A DNA stretch of 64,000 nucleotides from Onthophagus taurus (taxonomy: Eukaryota > Arthropoda > Insecta > Coleoptera > Scarabaeidae): contig NC_091971.1 in assembly GCF_036711975.1 (NCBI RefSeq), forward strand, positions 5,277,501-5,341,500, in the 5' to 3' direction. A program made the position numbers and the translations under genes. The notes beneath the pieces are model-generated. The model was not told the origin of the DNA, ran no database searches, and worked only from the letters and a program-made list of their open reading frames with translations. Positions 1 through 12,262 of this stretch are shown piece by piece. Numbering within the stretch: the stretch's first letter is position 1; each line of letters starts with the position of its first letter.

Positions 1-110
1 TAGATGGATATTTCGTATCTTGTAGACTTTTTGTGGCTGTTTCAAGCGAGATTACTTTTTATGAATCGGTAATATGATAGAAAATCTTCAAAGACGCACT
101 GAGTAAAATA

Positions 111-380
111 ATTTTTTTTAATGAAACGTCAAAAAATGTCACTTGGAAAAGTGAGATCCGCCCCCGAAAGCACGAAATATTCATTTTCACAAATGCATAT
201 AGAGATCAAACCTTGATTTCAATGTTTTGAAGGTCGCGAAGGCCGGAGGCGGCCGATGTCTTCGTGTATTAGTTTAAAACTGCTAGAAAATGATGATGAA
301 GATTTCTAATCTCACTTTTCTACAACAACCTAACCTCACTTTTTCAAATGACATTTTTTTGACGTTTCTTTAAAAAAAAT
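111..380. mobile_element. Small inverted-repeat element (MITE-like)
   Basis: The two ends are inverted copies of about 35 bp. The left arm starts at about 121 with ATGAAACGTCAAAAAATGTC, and its complement occurs at about 345-371. There is no coding capacity. A lone arm-like motif with the same GACGTTTCATT core occurs at 608-625. The family is not identified. Confidence 0.6.
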
Positions 381-627
381 TTAACTCACTCGCTTTCAGA
401 AATAAAACTGAAAAGAAATTTGCGGCATACAAGTTCGTTTTAGCCATTCACTTTACGTTGTAAAAAAAAAATCAAATAATAATTCGTGTTTCTTTCGGTT
501 GTAAATTACGTTGAAATATTTGACATGATGAGAAGATAGTTACGAACGTACATTTTTAGACTTTTTCCGACAGATGGCGCTATCTCCTATGCGTTTTTTT
601 TTTTTAGTGACATTTTTGACGTTTCAT

Positions 628-1155
628 TATAGTATATTAAAAAACAAGTTTCGTAAGACACGTTTGAAATGCACGAATTCAAGTTGGAAAAAAAAGTTTT
701 TTTAATGAATAAGTGCTTTAAGTCTTATGAAACGTGTTTTTATGCTAATTTTAGTAATTCGCGTTTTTATCCTTTTATTTTTCTCAAAAAATAAAATAAA
801 TTTTGACAATTTAGGGAAATAGGTATGTAGCAGTTGGTAACACCGTAACACTTGAAAATAGAAATTTGAATTGACAATTAGAAACTGTCAAAACACAAAA
901 TGTATTCACCTGACAAAAATGTTTCATGTACACCTCCCAAAATAAGAGAAATTGCTCAGAGTTCAATGTCCTCATCATTTTGGAGCTTGTATTCGATGCT
1001 AAAAACGTGTTTAAACATCCATAGACAAACATTGTGACATTGACAACTAGAAAAATTAATGACTCAATGTCACCAACTTTAACTAAAAAAGTTAGTTCCA
1101 TAAAATGTTACTAAAATCTCATTCACATAGCTTTCATTACCGTCGCAAATTACAA
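628..1155 (+). repeat. Dispersed repeat, copy A (pair of 45412-45992)
   Basis: About 530 bp match a second copy at 45.4-46.0 kb in the same orientation, beginning with GTATATTAAAAAACAAG and ending near the CATTACCGTCGC motif. Both copies contain a minus-strand open frame (811-1101 here) with closely similar translations. This may only reflect recent copying. No transposase motif was seen. The copy is probably a non-autonomous mobile element. Confidence 0.65.
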
Positions 1156-3559
1156 AAAAAAATTATTTAACTCATTTTGCCGACGCACGGCATAACCCAA
1201 AAATTTCTAGTTTTAGTTTTATTTCTTATTCCATCTGCAAAAAAGTGTACGAAAATTTTGTGAATAAAATAATTTTTCGTTTAAAAGTTTTCAACCCTGC
1301 CGTTACCATGGTGATTTGTCAATAAGCATCGACATCTTTAAAAAAAATTACTTGTTGCGTCATTATAAAGTTTTATAATAATTATTGCGATTATATTAAT
1401 CAATTTTCGCATTAAATGAAATTCATTAATAATCAAAGAAATCTTTTTGAACAAGAAAAATATATCCTTTTTTTAAAAATATATTTGATATTTTTAAATT
1501 TTCTTTTAAATCTGAAGGTTTTATGGATTTTATTGTGACCTAATTCTCGGAATTTCATTCACCTTCGGTTTCATTTAATTTTGATTTACCGGTAAATAAG
1601 TAAAAAAGAATTTGAAAAGAGAGTATTTTAACGAAAAACATGTTTATTTTTCTTAAAAATGAATCAAATAAGGTTTCTCAATATTTTCAAGGAAAACTAA
1701 AAATAATTCCTACTTTATTTAAAATTAATAAGTTATTTTTTAAAATTTGATATAAAATTATACACTCCCCGAGATTCTTTCTTGTAAAATTTCGCAAAAT
1801 TACTTTATAAAGCTGTTTTAATAAATGGAAGGGCTCCCTCCATAGTGACCTGATTTTAGCGCCCTATTATCGCCGCGGGGTTGAACGTAGCTACAATTAC
1901 AAAGGCCGATTTTAATGTAGAACGTAAAACTGCGGGATGGAAAACCTTATTAAATTTTCCATATAATTATACGCACCCTCTTTTTTGTAACGATCTTTTC
2001 CCTTCAATTCAGAGATTGGAGGTTATTCCATTTATTTCGCTTTAAGATTGAATTCGGCGACATAAAAAAAGGAAAGAAAACTCTTTTTACAGTAATGTAA
2101 TGAACATTTTTAGTCTGCTTAACGAGCCGTTCCTAGCGCATTAGGAAAAGATTTTAAGAAGATGGCTTTATTGAAAAAGTATCAAACAACTGCTTCTGTC
2201 GTGCGACGTTTCAGGATTTTCAGACAGAATAGCTAAAGCGCCAAATAAGTTCGAAACGTATTCAAACACAATAAAGTTTTACGAGAGCTTATGTAGATTA
2301 CGGTCGGTGCTTGCAGAGTTTGGAGTTGTAAAATTACGCTCTATATTTTCTCATGTCAGGGTTCATCCAAAAAACTTTATTGATTTGTTGTTTGTTTTTC
2401 CTTTTCCGAGTTTGCAAATCTTGTCACATTAGTCAAGAAAGTTTTTTTTATCGTTTTAATCTAAACACAAATAACACAATGATGTGTTTAACTGCATTTG
2501 ATTTTATGAACTTTTGGTTAAGTTCAGAGAGCTTTACAAATACAGTCGGTGTATTGTTTTCGGGAACAATCGATTCCCATTTGAGCAGTTTATAACTTTT
2601 CTATTGTCTCGTTTATATCGACGCCTATTTAGAGTGAATTCCTTTGTTAGAAAGCGTTCAAGAAAGTAATTACAGCAAGCAAAAGTGGGGACAGCCTTTA
2701 AGGGCTTGTTTGAACTTATTCAAGAAAAATAAGAAATAAAGAAAAGCTCTAAAAACTCATTAAACCAGATTCTATTTATAAACAACTTAGAGATCTCTTG
2801 GTAATTTTTTACATTATATTAGATATATACAAATACAAAAATCGTTGAATTCATATTTTGCTTTCCAATTTCATTCCTAATATTTGATTAAACTTCAAAG
2901 CTTTTATATATAATCTACATCTCTCTTTATCCTGATTCTCATTAATTTAAGACGACCACAAACGGCTTTAATAAACTAATAATTATTTGATTAATCTTTA
3001 AATTATGATTTCTTTTGATTTTATTGTGACACATCGATTCTGGTTAAAGTTCTGTTACTGAAAGTTTTTCGTTCTAAAAATGATAGGGTGTCAACGGTGA
3101 GTATAAACGACGACTTTTCCGCACCGGAAGATCTACGACCGCATAAAATCCTTCTCTTTGATATATTTTTTCTAACCCCCTGGCAATTTATTGGATTGTG
3201 TGGAATGGTCTTTTTCTCATTGATTTATCATGAAACGACTACGAACAGACATTATAACGTTCCGCTGATCTGCCTATTTTTTTTTTTTTTTCTCAAAATG
3301 AGTTTACATAATCTTTATAACCAGATGTACTTAAATTAACGATTTTCAAGTAGATAAAATAAATTGTATCTAGGCTTTGATCTAAATCTAAACTAATTTT
3401 AAATGGTTACTTTCACTTATATTACTTATTATACACATAAATAGATAGATTTTATATATAAAATGTGCTATAAATAAAATATATACAGTATGACCCATTT
3501 AAAAGCAGAACCCCTTCATAAAGTTTGTATCAAGTATTATATCAATCTGAAATTGGCCG
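1156..3559. other. No gene recognised
   Basis: This is AT-rich unique sequence with short open frames only. The frame at 2353-2595 starts with a hydrophobic, signal-like stretch but has no recognisable domain or splice context. A modestly GC-richer patch lies at about 1840-1940. I see no repeat or conserved protein motif. Confidence 0.5.
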
Positions 3560-4200
3560 TCACAATGTGATGTCCATGATTTCAGTATCGAGTTGTTAGG
3601 TGCAGCATTCATAGTGATAAATTCCTACATCAAGAGTTTAGACACAATTACCATAATAATTAGAATCACAATCTAGCGATGGCTTTCAATATTTTGTGGA
3701 TATTTCTAACATCTATCGGATGATTCCAATATTCAGAATGTAGATGCAGTTTCGAGAGTACTTAGAACTATCTAGTGGTTGATTTCAGTACCCAATGGAT
3801 GATTTCAGAATCCAATTGTTGGATGTAGTATCCACAGTGACAAATTCCTGTATCGAAAGCTTAGCTACAGTTTCCATAGTCATTGGAACAAGAATTAAGT
3901 GGATGATTCTAATATCGATAAGATAAATATAGTTTTCAGAGTAGTTTCAACCAGAATTTACTTAATTCTAGTATCCAATAGATGATTTTAGTATCTATTT
4001 ACTGGATGCAGGATTTATATTGATAGATTGTTATAGTTAGAGGTCAGATACAGTTTCCATAAAGATTAGATCCATTGATTTCAGTGACTTGTTTATTATG
4101 ACAGTTGTAGGATGTAGTATCTATAGTGATTGATTCCAGCATCCAGAAGTTAGACACAATTAACAGACATAGTTAGACATGGTAAATTCTGTTAGAATAA
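3560..4200 (+). repeat. Degenerate tandem repeat
   Basis: Imperfect repetition of phrases such as GATGATTTCAGTATCCA and a TAGTATCCATAGTGA-like block, followed by a TTAGACACAATT-like block. The block recurs at about 3596, 3819, 4000 and 4106, so the spacing is irregular (roughly 105-225 bp). It abuts the 5' truncation of the copia element. Confidence 0.55.
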
Positions 4201-4998
4201 TTTAGTTGATATAATGAAGATCTACAAGAACCATGTCGTATTCAAAAAAATTTGAATGAAGGGACATAGATATCCAACAAGGAAAAATAGAGGTATTCCA
4301 CCTAAGAGATTTATTGAAAGTGTAAATTATGCAGAAAATATATTCGAAGATGATCCAAAAACCTACGAAGACGCGATAAATTCAAAGGATAAAGATAAAT
4401 GGGTACAGGGTATGAATGAGGAATTGGCAGCTTTTCAGAAAAATAACACATGGATTTTAATGAAATTGCCAAAAGGTAAAACTAACGAAAGTGGAGTTAA
4501 AGAACGTTTCAGAGCACGATTAGTAGCACAAGGTTGTACACAAAAATATGGAATTGATTATGATGAAGTATTTGCACCCGTAACTAGACCAATTACTGTA
4601 AAAACGCTTCTTGAATTAGCTAGTAAAAAGAGTTTACAGGTAAGACATTATGACGTTGAAACAGCATATTTAAATGGAGACATAAAACACGAAGTATATT
4701 TAAAACCACCGTTTGGTTTAAATACAACTAAAGTTTGCAAGTTGTTAAAAAATTTGTATGGATTAAAACAAGGTGCTAACTAATGGTTTAAAAAATTACA
4801 GAAAATTCTGATTGAAAATAATTTTAAGCGAAAATGATCATTGTTTATATTTTAAAGAAATTAATGAAGATATGTTATACTTATCTATCTATGTAGATGA
4901 TATATGTTGTGTAGCAAAATTTGATAAAACTTTTGATAATATGGAGCGAGCACTAAATAATTATTTCAAAATTAAATTGTTGGGCATCAAAGAATATA

Positions 4999-6052
4999 CA
5001 GTGTGTCCCCGGATAGGTGAAACGACTCTTATAAAAGGTAAATTTTTTTCGATATTAATTGTCACTTTTTGGGGTTTAGCCCTGCTTGATTAAAGACTAA
5101 TTTTAAACATATTTTTAATTTTTAAAAAACAAGTGAGCCTTGACAGTGAAAGAAAAACTCTTTTTGTGGCAGGTAAAGTACCTTTTCTGTTTACAGTACA
5201 TGAAAGTGTTATTAAGAAGTTTTGTTCAGAATGAAAAACTATGGCCATATGCAAATTTTCGGATTGATCGGCCTACTTTGAAAAAATCCATATCAAACAA
5301 TTTTATTTCTAACAAAGACTGCCATGGAAAAACAAAATTGCTTTCCTGTCACTGTTAATCTGTCAAATTGTAATTTAGTAAATTTAAAGTGTTTTTCAAA
5401 TAAAATGTTAACATCAGAGGAAAAGTTTACGTGATTCAGTGTTATGGAACCGGGGAAAACCCGATAAATGTGGTTTTTGCTTTATTTAGTGAAAATTTTC
5501 CAAATACTGGAATTAAAAGAAGTACTTGTTGACGTTTAATCAAAAGATTTCTTACAGCAGGCTCACTTTAAGAAAAAACAAATTATGATGAAACGGATTA
5601 ACTGTTAGCTATAATTAACTGTTTTCTTTTGTGGGCGAACAAAAATAATAATATTAATTTTTTGTGAACATTTTAAGAACGGTTTGTTTATTTTTTCCGA
5701 ATAATCTGAATCTCAAAACAAAAAATCGTAATAAAGTACTATTGACGAAAATAATAAAAAATGGGTTTTATCAAAGTAGGCCGATGATTCCAAAAATTTG
5801 CATATAGCCATAACTTTTCATTCTGAATAAAAATTCTGAGTAACATTTTACCATATTGTAAACAGAAAAGGTACTTTACCTGACACACAAGAAGTTTTCG
5901 CTTCAGTATCAACAGTCACTAGTTTTTTAAAATTTGAAAATATGTTCAAAATTAGTCTTTAACCAAGCAGGGCTGAACCCCAAAAGATGACAATTAATAT
6001 AAAAAAAAATTACATTTTATAAGAATCGTTTCACCTATCCGGGGACACACTG
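4999..6052. mobile_element. Tc1/mariner-type DNA transposon inserted in copia
   Basis: The termini start CAGTGTGTCCCCGGATAGG and the complement closes the element at 6052, flanked by TA on both sides. The arms are long (about 290 bp each) and similar. The middle, about 5406-5575 on the plus strand, translates to a helix-turn-helix resembling the N-terminal domain of mariner-like transposases (a LTSEEKVYVIQCYG stretch, then a TAGS-like motif). It is interrupted by stops, and the catalytic DDE domain is absent. This is a deletion derivative that needs a transposase in trans. Confidence 0.85.
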
Positions 6053-6460
6053 TATATATCAAGAAAATTAAAAGAATTTGTTTTAGAAGACGCTAAGAAT
6101 AGTGATATACCAATGAACACAGGATATAGAAAAGATGATTTAACCGGAAGCGAAAAATTTGACGAAAAACAGTACAGAAGTGCAATTGGAGCTTTACTGT
6201 ATATTGCAAATAATACTGGACCAACTATTTCTGCTTCAGTATCTATTTTAGCACAGAAAGTGACGAATCCAATGAAAAGGGATTGGATAGAAGTGCAACG
6301 AGTATTTAGATATTTGAAAAATACCATTGATTTAAAATTACAAATAAAGTCAAGCCCAGATCAATCAACCTAATTGCATATGTGGATGCAGATTAGGGAT
6401 CGAATTTAATTGATAGGACATATATAAGATCCTATTCAAAATTAGCAAAAATATAATATA

Positions 6461-6991
6461 CAGGGTGATTCAAAAAACCGCTGACAAACTTCTAGGGCAG
6501 GTAATACATCAAAAATTAAGATCAAAAGTCTTAATATACATGAGGTCGCAAATGCCTCCTTAACAAGATATAGCGGGTCAAAGTTTCTTTAAAATTAAAC
6601 ATTATCTGCAATAAAAAGCCCTCTTTTAAAAATATTTTCAACTCCACTGCTAATTTTGCCAAATGGGCAGTATTTTCGTGTAAAGTGATCAATTATCTAT
6701 CAATTGGTCTCTTACAAATCTTTGATTACAGCAACAGTTTTTGATTGAATTAACAAATTTTTTACAATCGTGTTTTTCTTAAAAACCATTGCTTTGATCA
6801 AAGTTTTGTAAGAGACCAATCGATAGATAATTGATCACTTTACACGCGTAGAGAGCAATGGCAATCTTTAATTTTAAAGAACGAACAAACAACGAAGCAT
6901 TTGCGACCCCATGTATATTAAGACTATTCATCTTAATTTTTCATGTATTATCTACTCTAGAAGTCTGTCAGCGATTTTTTGAATCACCCTG
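6461..6991. mobile_element. Palindromic TA-flanked MITE in copia
   Basis: Begins CAGGGTGATTCAAAAAACCG and ends with the complement, with TA on both sides. The arms extend over 100 bp and carry the same GCATTTGCGAC-type block. A second inner inverted pair (ATCAATTATCTATCAATTGG type) lies at 6688-6715 and 6818-6840. No coding capacity. Confidence 0.85.
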
Positions 6992-7180
6992 TATATCAAA
7001 TAATAATAATATCAAATTCAAGTATACAGTGGATTGATTGAACGGAAAAATGAAATGAAAAGTACTGCTAAGTCAACCAATATAGATTCATTAATGGATA
7101 AGACAACTAATATTTATAACAATTTTAAAGATAGCTTTAATTTAAACTAAAAATCGTTTGATTTTTAATAAATTAGTGAT

Positions 7181-9649
7181 TAATAAATGAAGGATTCAAG
7201 ATATAAACAAGGCATTGCTTTGCCTTTTTATTCTTTTATCCCTTTATATTCCGCACCGGCGCCCGTTACTGTAACTAACGAGACAAGTCTACGTTCAGTA
7301 CATAAATACCAAGAGGCAATAAATCGCGCTATAAAATTGTATTCGGCATCTACACTGCACTGGTAACTGTGACAACAGCTCAGGTTCTATTTCAAACGGC
7401 CCCGATTCAAGCGAAATTGTGATTAATGATGCTGTGATATTCATTCGATGCGAATTTGGTTATTTCAAAGTAAATTGTTCAAAAATCCTGCAATGTAGAG
7501 CTTTGATGTGACGATGTTTTATTATCTGTAAAAGTCTCTTTGAATAGCCCCATTTAGGAGATTACAATGATTTCCTGGAAATCATTATTTTGGCTTCAAA
7601 ATTTAAATGCAATTTAACTTTGTTGATTTAAAATATATATGTTCTAGAAATAGCTTGAAATTGTACACTATCTAAAACTACAACTTCGATATTTCATATC
7701 AGACGTTGAAATAGAATCAATAATAAATTTTCAAGCTCAAACTTTATAACTCAATAAGTGGCGAAGAGTCCTTTCGGTTTTACGAGAATATTTTTATAAC
7801 CCCCATGGCGCAACCCTTCATCCTCCTACCCTCCAAAAACTTTTAAATCGACGCGACCAAAACAATAACGATTTCGTCGAATGGAATTAGGCATCGCTTT
7901 TATTTGAATCCCCGAATGGAACCTTAGCGGCGATTCCTTCTAAGGGGACTGGATCTTGGGGACAGAATAGTGAGGTCTTAGGTTTTGGGTGTAAGAACCC
8001 TTCGTAACTAGAAGTTTGATGTTGCGAGGAGTCCCGATTAGAACTGTTGAAAGATCTGTCGGGAAAAGCAATTCTCGCGGAGCACAGGTTGTAAACGTTC
8101 GTTGGAACGAAGCAATCAAGTCCAATGGATGCAGAAATTCAAACCCCAAACTTACCACGTCGAGACGCACTCAGACTAATAATAAACTTGGACACTTGCG
8201 GTCCATTGATTATTAATAACTTTGAAAATGTATTTCGTGCGTTACAGCTGAAACTCTATTTCTAAATAGAATGTAATAATTTTTCAATAAGAAAGAATTA
8301 AAATTCCTCGAATAACATTCGGTCGAAGTAAATCCCTTCTGTTTGGGAAACAAGCGGATATCAAGAGAACGAATTTTGAACTTTATCCAAGGAATGCCTC
8401 AATTAATCACCGCAACTTAAACAGACTATTTTAAATGAAACGAAAGAAAAAATACGAATAAAAGGAATCAAATCGATCATTTTTTATGTATGATTCAAAA
8501 GAAGTTTAAAACAAAAAGTATAAATTTCTCGGTAGCAATTTAAAACGAATGCAAATGTGTTTCATTTAATTTCATAATTTTATACGCTTTTCCCGTTCAT
8601 AAATAAGTGTCACTTTAAAGATTTTCTTTGGTTTGGTAATCAATTTCGGTTAATTTAAACATATATTTTAATGTATGCAAAGAGAATTCCAAAGTAAAAG
8701 CTATTTAAAAGAAGCCGTTGTAATTAATGAAATTATATTTTATTTTTGGGATCACAAATAACGTCGTAAAATGATTCGTTTTACTGCATTTCTTTCATAT
8801 TTCCTTTACAAAAACATTCGTTAAAATTGACATTGTCTTTTTAAGATGCAATGAGTTTTTCGAACTTGGAACAAAAATAAAAACAATCGTAAAGAAAATA
8901 AGATATATTTTTTTGTGCGAAACATTTCTTGTTTTAGTCAAAATACATCTCGATACTTTTTATATGGCGTCACACAAACGAAAAAAAAAAGCCGAGGGGA
9001 AAATGAACAATATATATGCATAACGTATTCTTTTAGTCTCTCATTTCGAACAACGAAACCCAAATCTGAACTTGACACCGGGTTTTCTTTCCACATCTAC
9101 GGTACAAAGCCGAATACCTCATTCGACAACGTGTTCTTTTGTTGTTTTTATTTCTATTTATAAAAAGAGATGTTAATCTGGATAAAGCTTTAAAACTGTG
9201 ACAAATTTAATGATAGCTTCTAGAATTATCCTAAATTATACACAAGTTGCCGGAAGCCGACGATTTTTAAAAAAATTTCACTTCGGTAATGTTATAGTAG
9301 CAATGCTTTTAAAGCCAATTTGTAGATGTTATCGTCTTGGGTGTTATTTATAGTCTTTTGAAGAAAATTCGACAGTAGCTGCCCGGTTATTATGCAGTCG
9401 ATGGCACAATAGCTAGTGCAAGTATCAAGATTACTGTCCACGGGCTAGAATTTATAGCCCTTGTTGCACAATAGACTGCCCCCTGGATGTGATTTATTGC
9501 GTAAACCAAACATACGGGGATTATAATTATAGATATATTACATAATTGTTGTTATTAATTTTTTTTTCTATTAACTCCAAAGAATTTTGTAAAAGGAATT
9601 TTAATTCGAAGGAAAAATTCAAACCCAAAATTACGAGGTTATAAAAGAA
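7181..9649. other. No gene recognised; GC-richer patch
   Basis: About 7,240-8,170 is less AT-rich than its surroundings, with runs such as GCACCGGCGCCCG near 7251, and could include the 3' end of the copia element. The open frames on both strands at 7940-8216 overlap each other and match nothing I know. From 8,200 to 9,650 the sequence is AT-rich and featureless, apart from a short hairpin near 9650-9680. Confidence 0.45.
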
Positions 9650-9755
9650 ATATGTATAGGGGTTGTTGTCATACATATTGGTGATAATGTTAAAATAAAA
9701 AAGAAAAACCAAAATAAATGGTCAAACTACTCCAATATGTTTTCCTTTATTAATT

Positions 9756-9794
9756 AACTCTACCGGTTTCGGTACGTGACCATCATCAGGAGTC
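9756..9794 (-). ncRNA. Type I hammerhead ribozyme
   Basis: Read on the minus strand: stem I GACTC/GAGTT (five pairs, one G-U), core CTGATGA, stem II GGT-CACGT-ACC, core GAAA, and a minimal stem III of the form GAAAC-CG-GTA, which supplies a GUA cleavage triplet. All catalytic-core bases match the hammerhead consensus. The very short stem III matches what is described for Penelope-like elements. Cleavage would fall immediately after the GTA. Confidence 0.85.
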
Positions 9795-9940
9795 TACAAA
9801 TCAACTACATGTAAAACAAAACTATTAAAAACAATACTTATATTACCTTGTCAAGTTAAAGGTGGGGAAACTCGTCTTGAAACATTGTTCATTCAACAAA
9901 TAAAGAGATTAACAAAATTGTTCGATATGCCAATACACAT

Positions 9941-11468
9941 GAGTTGTTTGGTTTCAAATACCCTTAAGTCCAAATTTTTCGATTTTGAGAAAACGGCAAA
10001 AAAGTATTTTGGGATGATTTTGGCGTTAATAATTCAAACATAATTTATTTGTTATTAGAAGACTTACTGAAGTTTCAAAAATTCTATAACCACGTCTTTT
10101 GAAATAGATATAAAAATCACAAAGTGGATTTAAAAATGGTGTTTTTTTGCGTTTGCTACCAAACTGTGGATTAAGGCTCATTTGATTCTGAACAAAATGG
10201 ATTAGGCATGAGTTGAAAGTGAATCTCTTTGTAGCTAATAACAGGAAACTTTATTTTTTGAAAGATATGTTATTTAAAAACTGTACTTAAAAAACTCTTA
10301 AACTGTAACATCAGGTATATTTTCGGTTGATTCACATAAACTAGGCTCTTCGTCCCCACTGTCTTCTCGAGAATCGCCAGGAATATTATTGTTCTGAAAT
10401 TTTCCCAACACATCTCTATAATAAGCCAAATTTTCTACCGCTCTCCAGTTCTTTCCATAATGTTTGCTTAACAAGTTATTTATATCTCTCATTTTCAGAT
10501 CTTTTGGTTTCACTCCTGTAGGAATTTCTTTTGGCTGGATATTCATGGCGGTTTGGTTTTTCCTAAAAACTCCTTTGAATGTTCCGGTGTCTGAACGGTA
10601 AGATAACTCACCTCGAATGGTGATGGCGTTTTTTTTGCCACGTCGTATAATATATCTCTTACATTGGTTAAATTTAAAATGCTACTGAGACACTGGCTTA
10701 AGGATTTTTTGACCAGCACCTTTCCAATCACTATCGGGAACATCTTTTCCAAGTTTAAAAACAGTAGCATGTTCTTGAAAAATATTTATGTACTCTTCTG
10801 GCATTACAATTTCTTCTTTCTTTCTTATTTCTTTTTCGATAGTAGCAAAAACCCTGTCAGGCGGAATGTAGGAGTGCCCAACCACTGGGAATACCAGCTC
10901 GATTGTTCTAATAGAGCTGCTTATACTGCTTAGCCATTTGAACAACATACATATCTTTAATAATATATATGTGAGTGCCCCACTACAGTAGTGAAGTTGT
11001 AAATGTACAGTTGTCTACTATAATAGGTACTTTGATCTGGTATTTTGGGCAATACCAAGTTTTTCTGACAATCAAAAGAAATTGTCAGAAGGCCGTCCCG
11101 TTTCTCTTTTAGCTGTTCAAAAAATGCTTTGGCCCTGAGCTTATGTATTCGGTATTCTGTAGTTAGCACTGTTTTAATAGATGCAACCTTTTCATTTTTA
11201 ATTTTTTCCCGGAGTTCAAGACACTTAGAGCAAACATCGGTGCTAGGAGATCCAAAGCCGATGTTGAAGGAAGTATTAAAAATAAATCGAAAGTAGCTCT
11301 CTTTAATATCTAAAGGCTGTCTATTTGATTTGAATTTTTAAGGGATTCGCGCGTTTTTTAATACAAATCATTGAGTATTTTATAAAAAACAACTTTTTCT
11401 AACAAATGGCGTATATATCTCATTTTTGCCCAAAAATGGATTTAGGGGATATTGAAACCAGACAACTC
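9941..11468 (-). mobile_element. TIR transposon carrying a DUF7869-type gene
   Basis: The left terminus GAGTTGTTTGGTTTCAAATA (9941 onward) and the complement of the right terminus GAGTTGTCTGGTTTCAATAT (11468 inward) match for about 32 bp with few differences. They are flanked by ACAT at 9937-9940 and 11469-11472. The interior holds the broken minus-strand gene at 10298-11250. It sits inside the hammerhead element, so it arrived later. TIRs, a 4-bp duplication and one large protein fit a cut-and-paste transposon. I cannot assign it to a named superfamily. Confidence 0.7.
10298..11250 (-). pseudogene. DUF7869-type protein, broken
   Basis: Three minus-strand pieces belong to one protein family that is abundant in insect genomes. 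The N-terminal piece (11250 to about 10957) has a CSKCLELREK cysteine pair, then LRAKAFFEQLKEK, SFDCQKNLVLPK and YYSRQLYIYNF. The middle piece (10948-10682) has FPVVGHSYIPPDRVF and LGKDVPDSDWK. The C-terminal piece (10546-10298) has LLSKHYGKNWRAVENLAYY. The family's central segment, which I recall as rich in Asn, Gly and Gln, is missing between the first two pieces, and frames shift. From memory this matches proteins labelled DUF7869. Its place inside terminal inverted repeats suggests it is, or was, the transposase. The copy is inactive. Confidence 0.7.
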
Positions 11469-11841
11469 ACATGATAGCTGATTCAAAATTCATCTATCAT
11501 GTATATTGGAGTAGTTTGACCATTTATTTTGGTTTTTCTTTTTTATTTTAAAGTTATAAAAGAACATTTGAGTTTAAGTGCTATCAATTTATTAAGATAC
11601 TAGAAAATATCATTTTATTTCAGGAGAAATCTTGATAAAAGACTTTCAAAGTTATGAAATTTGTAATTTTCAAGAAAAGTGGTTGTCGAAAAGGTTTTAA
11701 AACTTCACTTTGAGTTACTTTATATGAAACACGGTTCAATAAATTTCAGTACTGGTATTAAGTTCCATAATAAAATTTACTTTTTTCGGATTAAATTTAG
11801 ATTTTTATCACGCTCAATTAAGAACGTTTAAGGAAGTTATA

Positions 11842-12262
11842 CAGCGTGTCCCGTATCTTCCGCATCAGAGCATTATACGGTTGTAGAATACATTATTCTG
11901 AAGCGATCTTTCTAATAAAATTTTTTCGAAATGTTTATAATAACCGCACGGGAACTGTTTAACGACGACCAATAACGGACAACTTTGATTCATCGAAAAA
12001 GTTTATTTCTCTTTCCATGACGAATTTATTGGTGAGTACACGTGGGAAACGAGTTATCATCGGCGTAGCGGACCGGCCGAGGGTGGCACCGATTACCTGA
12101 GTCTGATTTGCGATCTGCTGATTGGACGAAAAACAGTTCCTTTAAACAGTTCCCGTGCGGTTATTATAAACATTTCGAAAAAATTTTATTAGAAAGATCG
12201 CTTCAGAATAATGTATCCTACAACCGTATAATGCTCTGATGCGGAAGATACGGGACACGCTG
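11842..12262. mobile_element. Palindromic TA-flanked MITE
   Basis: Near-perfect inverted arms of about 120 bp: it starts CAGCGTGTCCCGTATCTTCC and ends with the complement, flanked by TA. The arms are almost identical, which suggests recent insertion or gene conversion between them. The roughly 180-bp middle (about 11962-12140) has no coding sequence. Confidence 0.9.

Larger units (their letters stand above)
4200..7180 (+). pseudogene. Broken Ty1/copia retrotransposon (pol fragment)
   Basis: Reverse transcriptase of the Ty1/copia class. The frame at 4256-4783 has typical RVT_2 features: a RARLVAQG motif, YDEVFAPV, the DVETAYLNGD active-site region and LYGLKQGAN. The next frame has the catalytic YVDD at about 4891. 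The 3' half resumes at about 6060-6373 (AIGALLYIANNTGP, VFRYLKNT), the region between RT and RNase H. Gag, protease, integrase and a 5' LTR are not seen. A stop follows LKQGAN at 4781, and two DNA elements (4999-6052 and 6461-6991) split the body. The 3' end near 7150-7350 is uncertain and I could not find paired LTRs. Inactive, but both insertions are flanked by clean TA duplications, so the original order can be read. Confidence 0.9.
9650..11552 (-). mobile_element. Hammerhead-ribozyme retroelement, split by a DUF7869 transposon
   Basis: The outer element is flanked by a perfect 12-bp direct repeat, GTTATAAAAGAA, at 9638-9649 and 11553-11564. Just inside are inverted arms of about 50 bp (9690-9738 and 11501-11551). 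The left arm runs into a hammerhead ribozyme on the minus strand. Without the inner transposon (9941-11468) the element is about 370 bp, close to the 384-bp element at 13851-14234. Long, variable target duplications plus a minimal hammerhead are known from Penelope-like retroelements and the small retrozymes they are thought to mobilise. No reverse transcriptase or GIY-YIG motif is present here, so the element is non-autonomous. Confidence 0.75.

Noticed and set aside
2353..2595. Possible secreted peptide with a hydrophobic start
   Set aside because: The rest is Phe/Ser-rich without cysteine pattern, splice sites or a poly(A) context.
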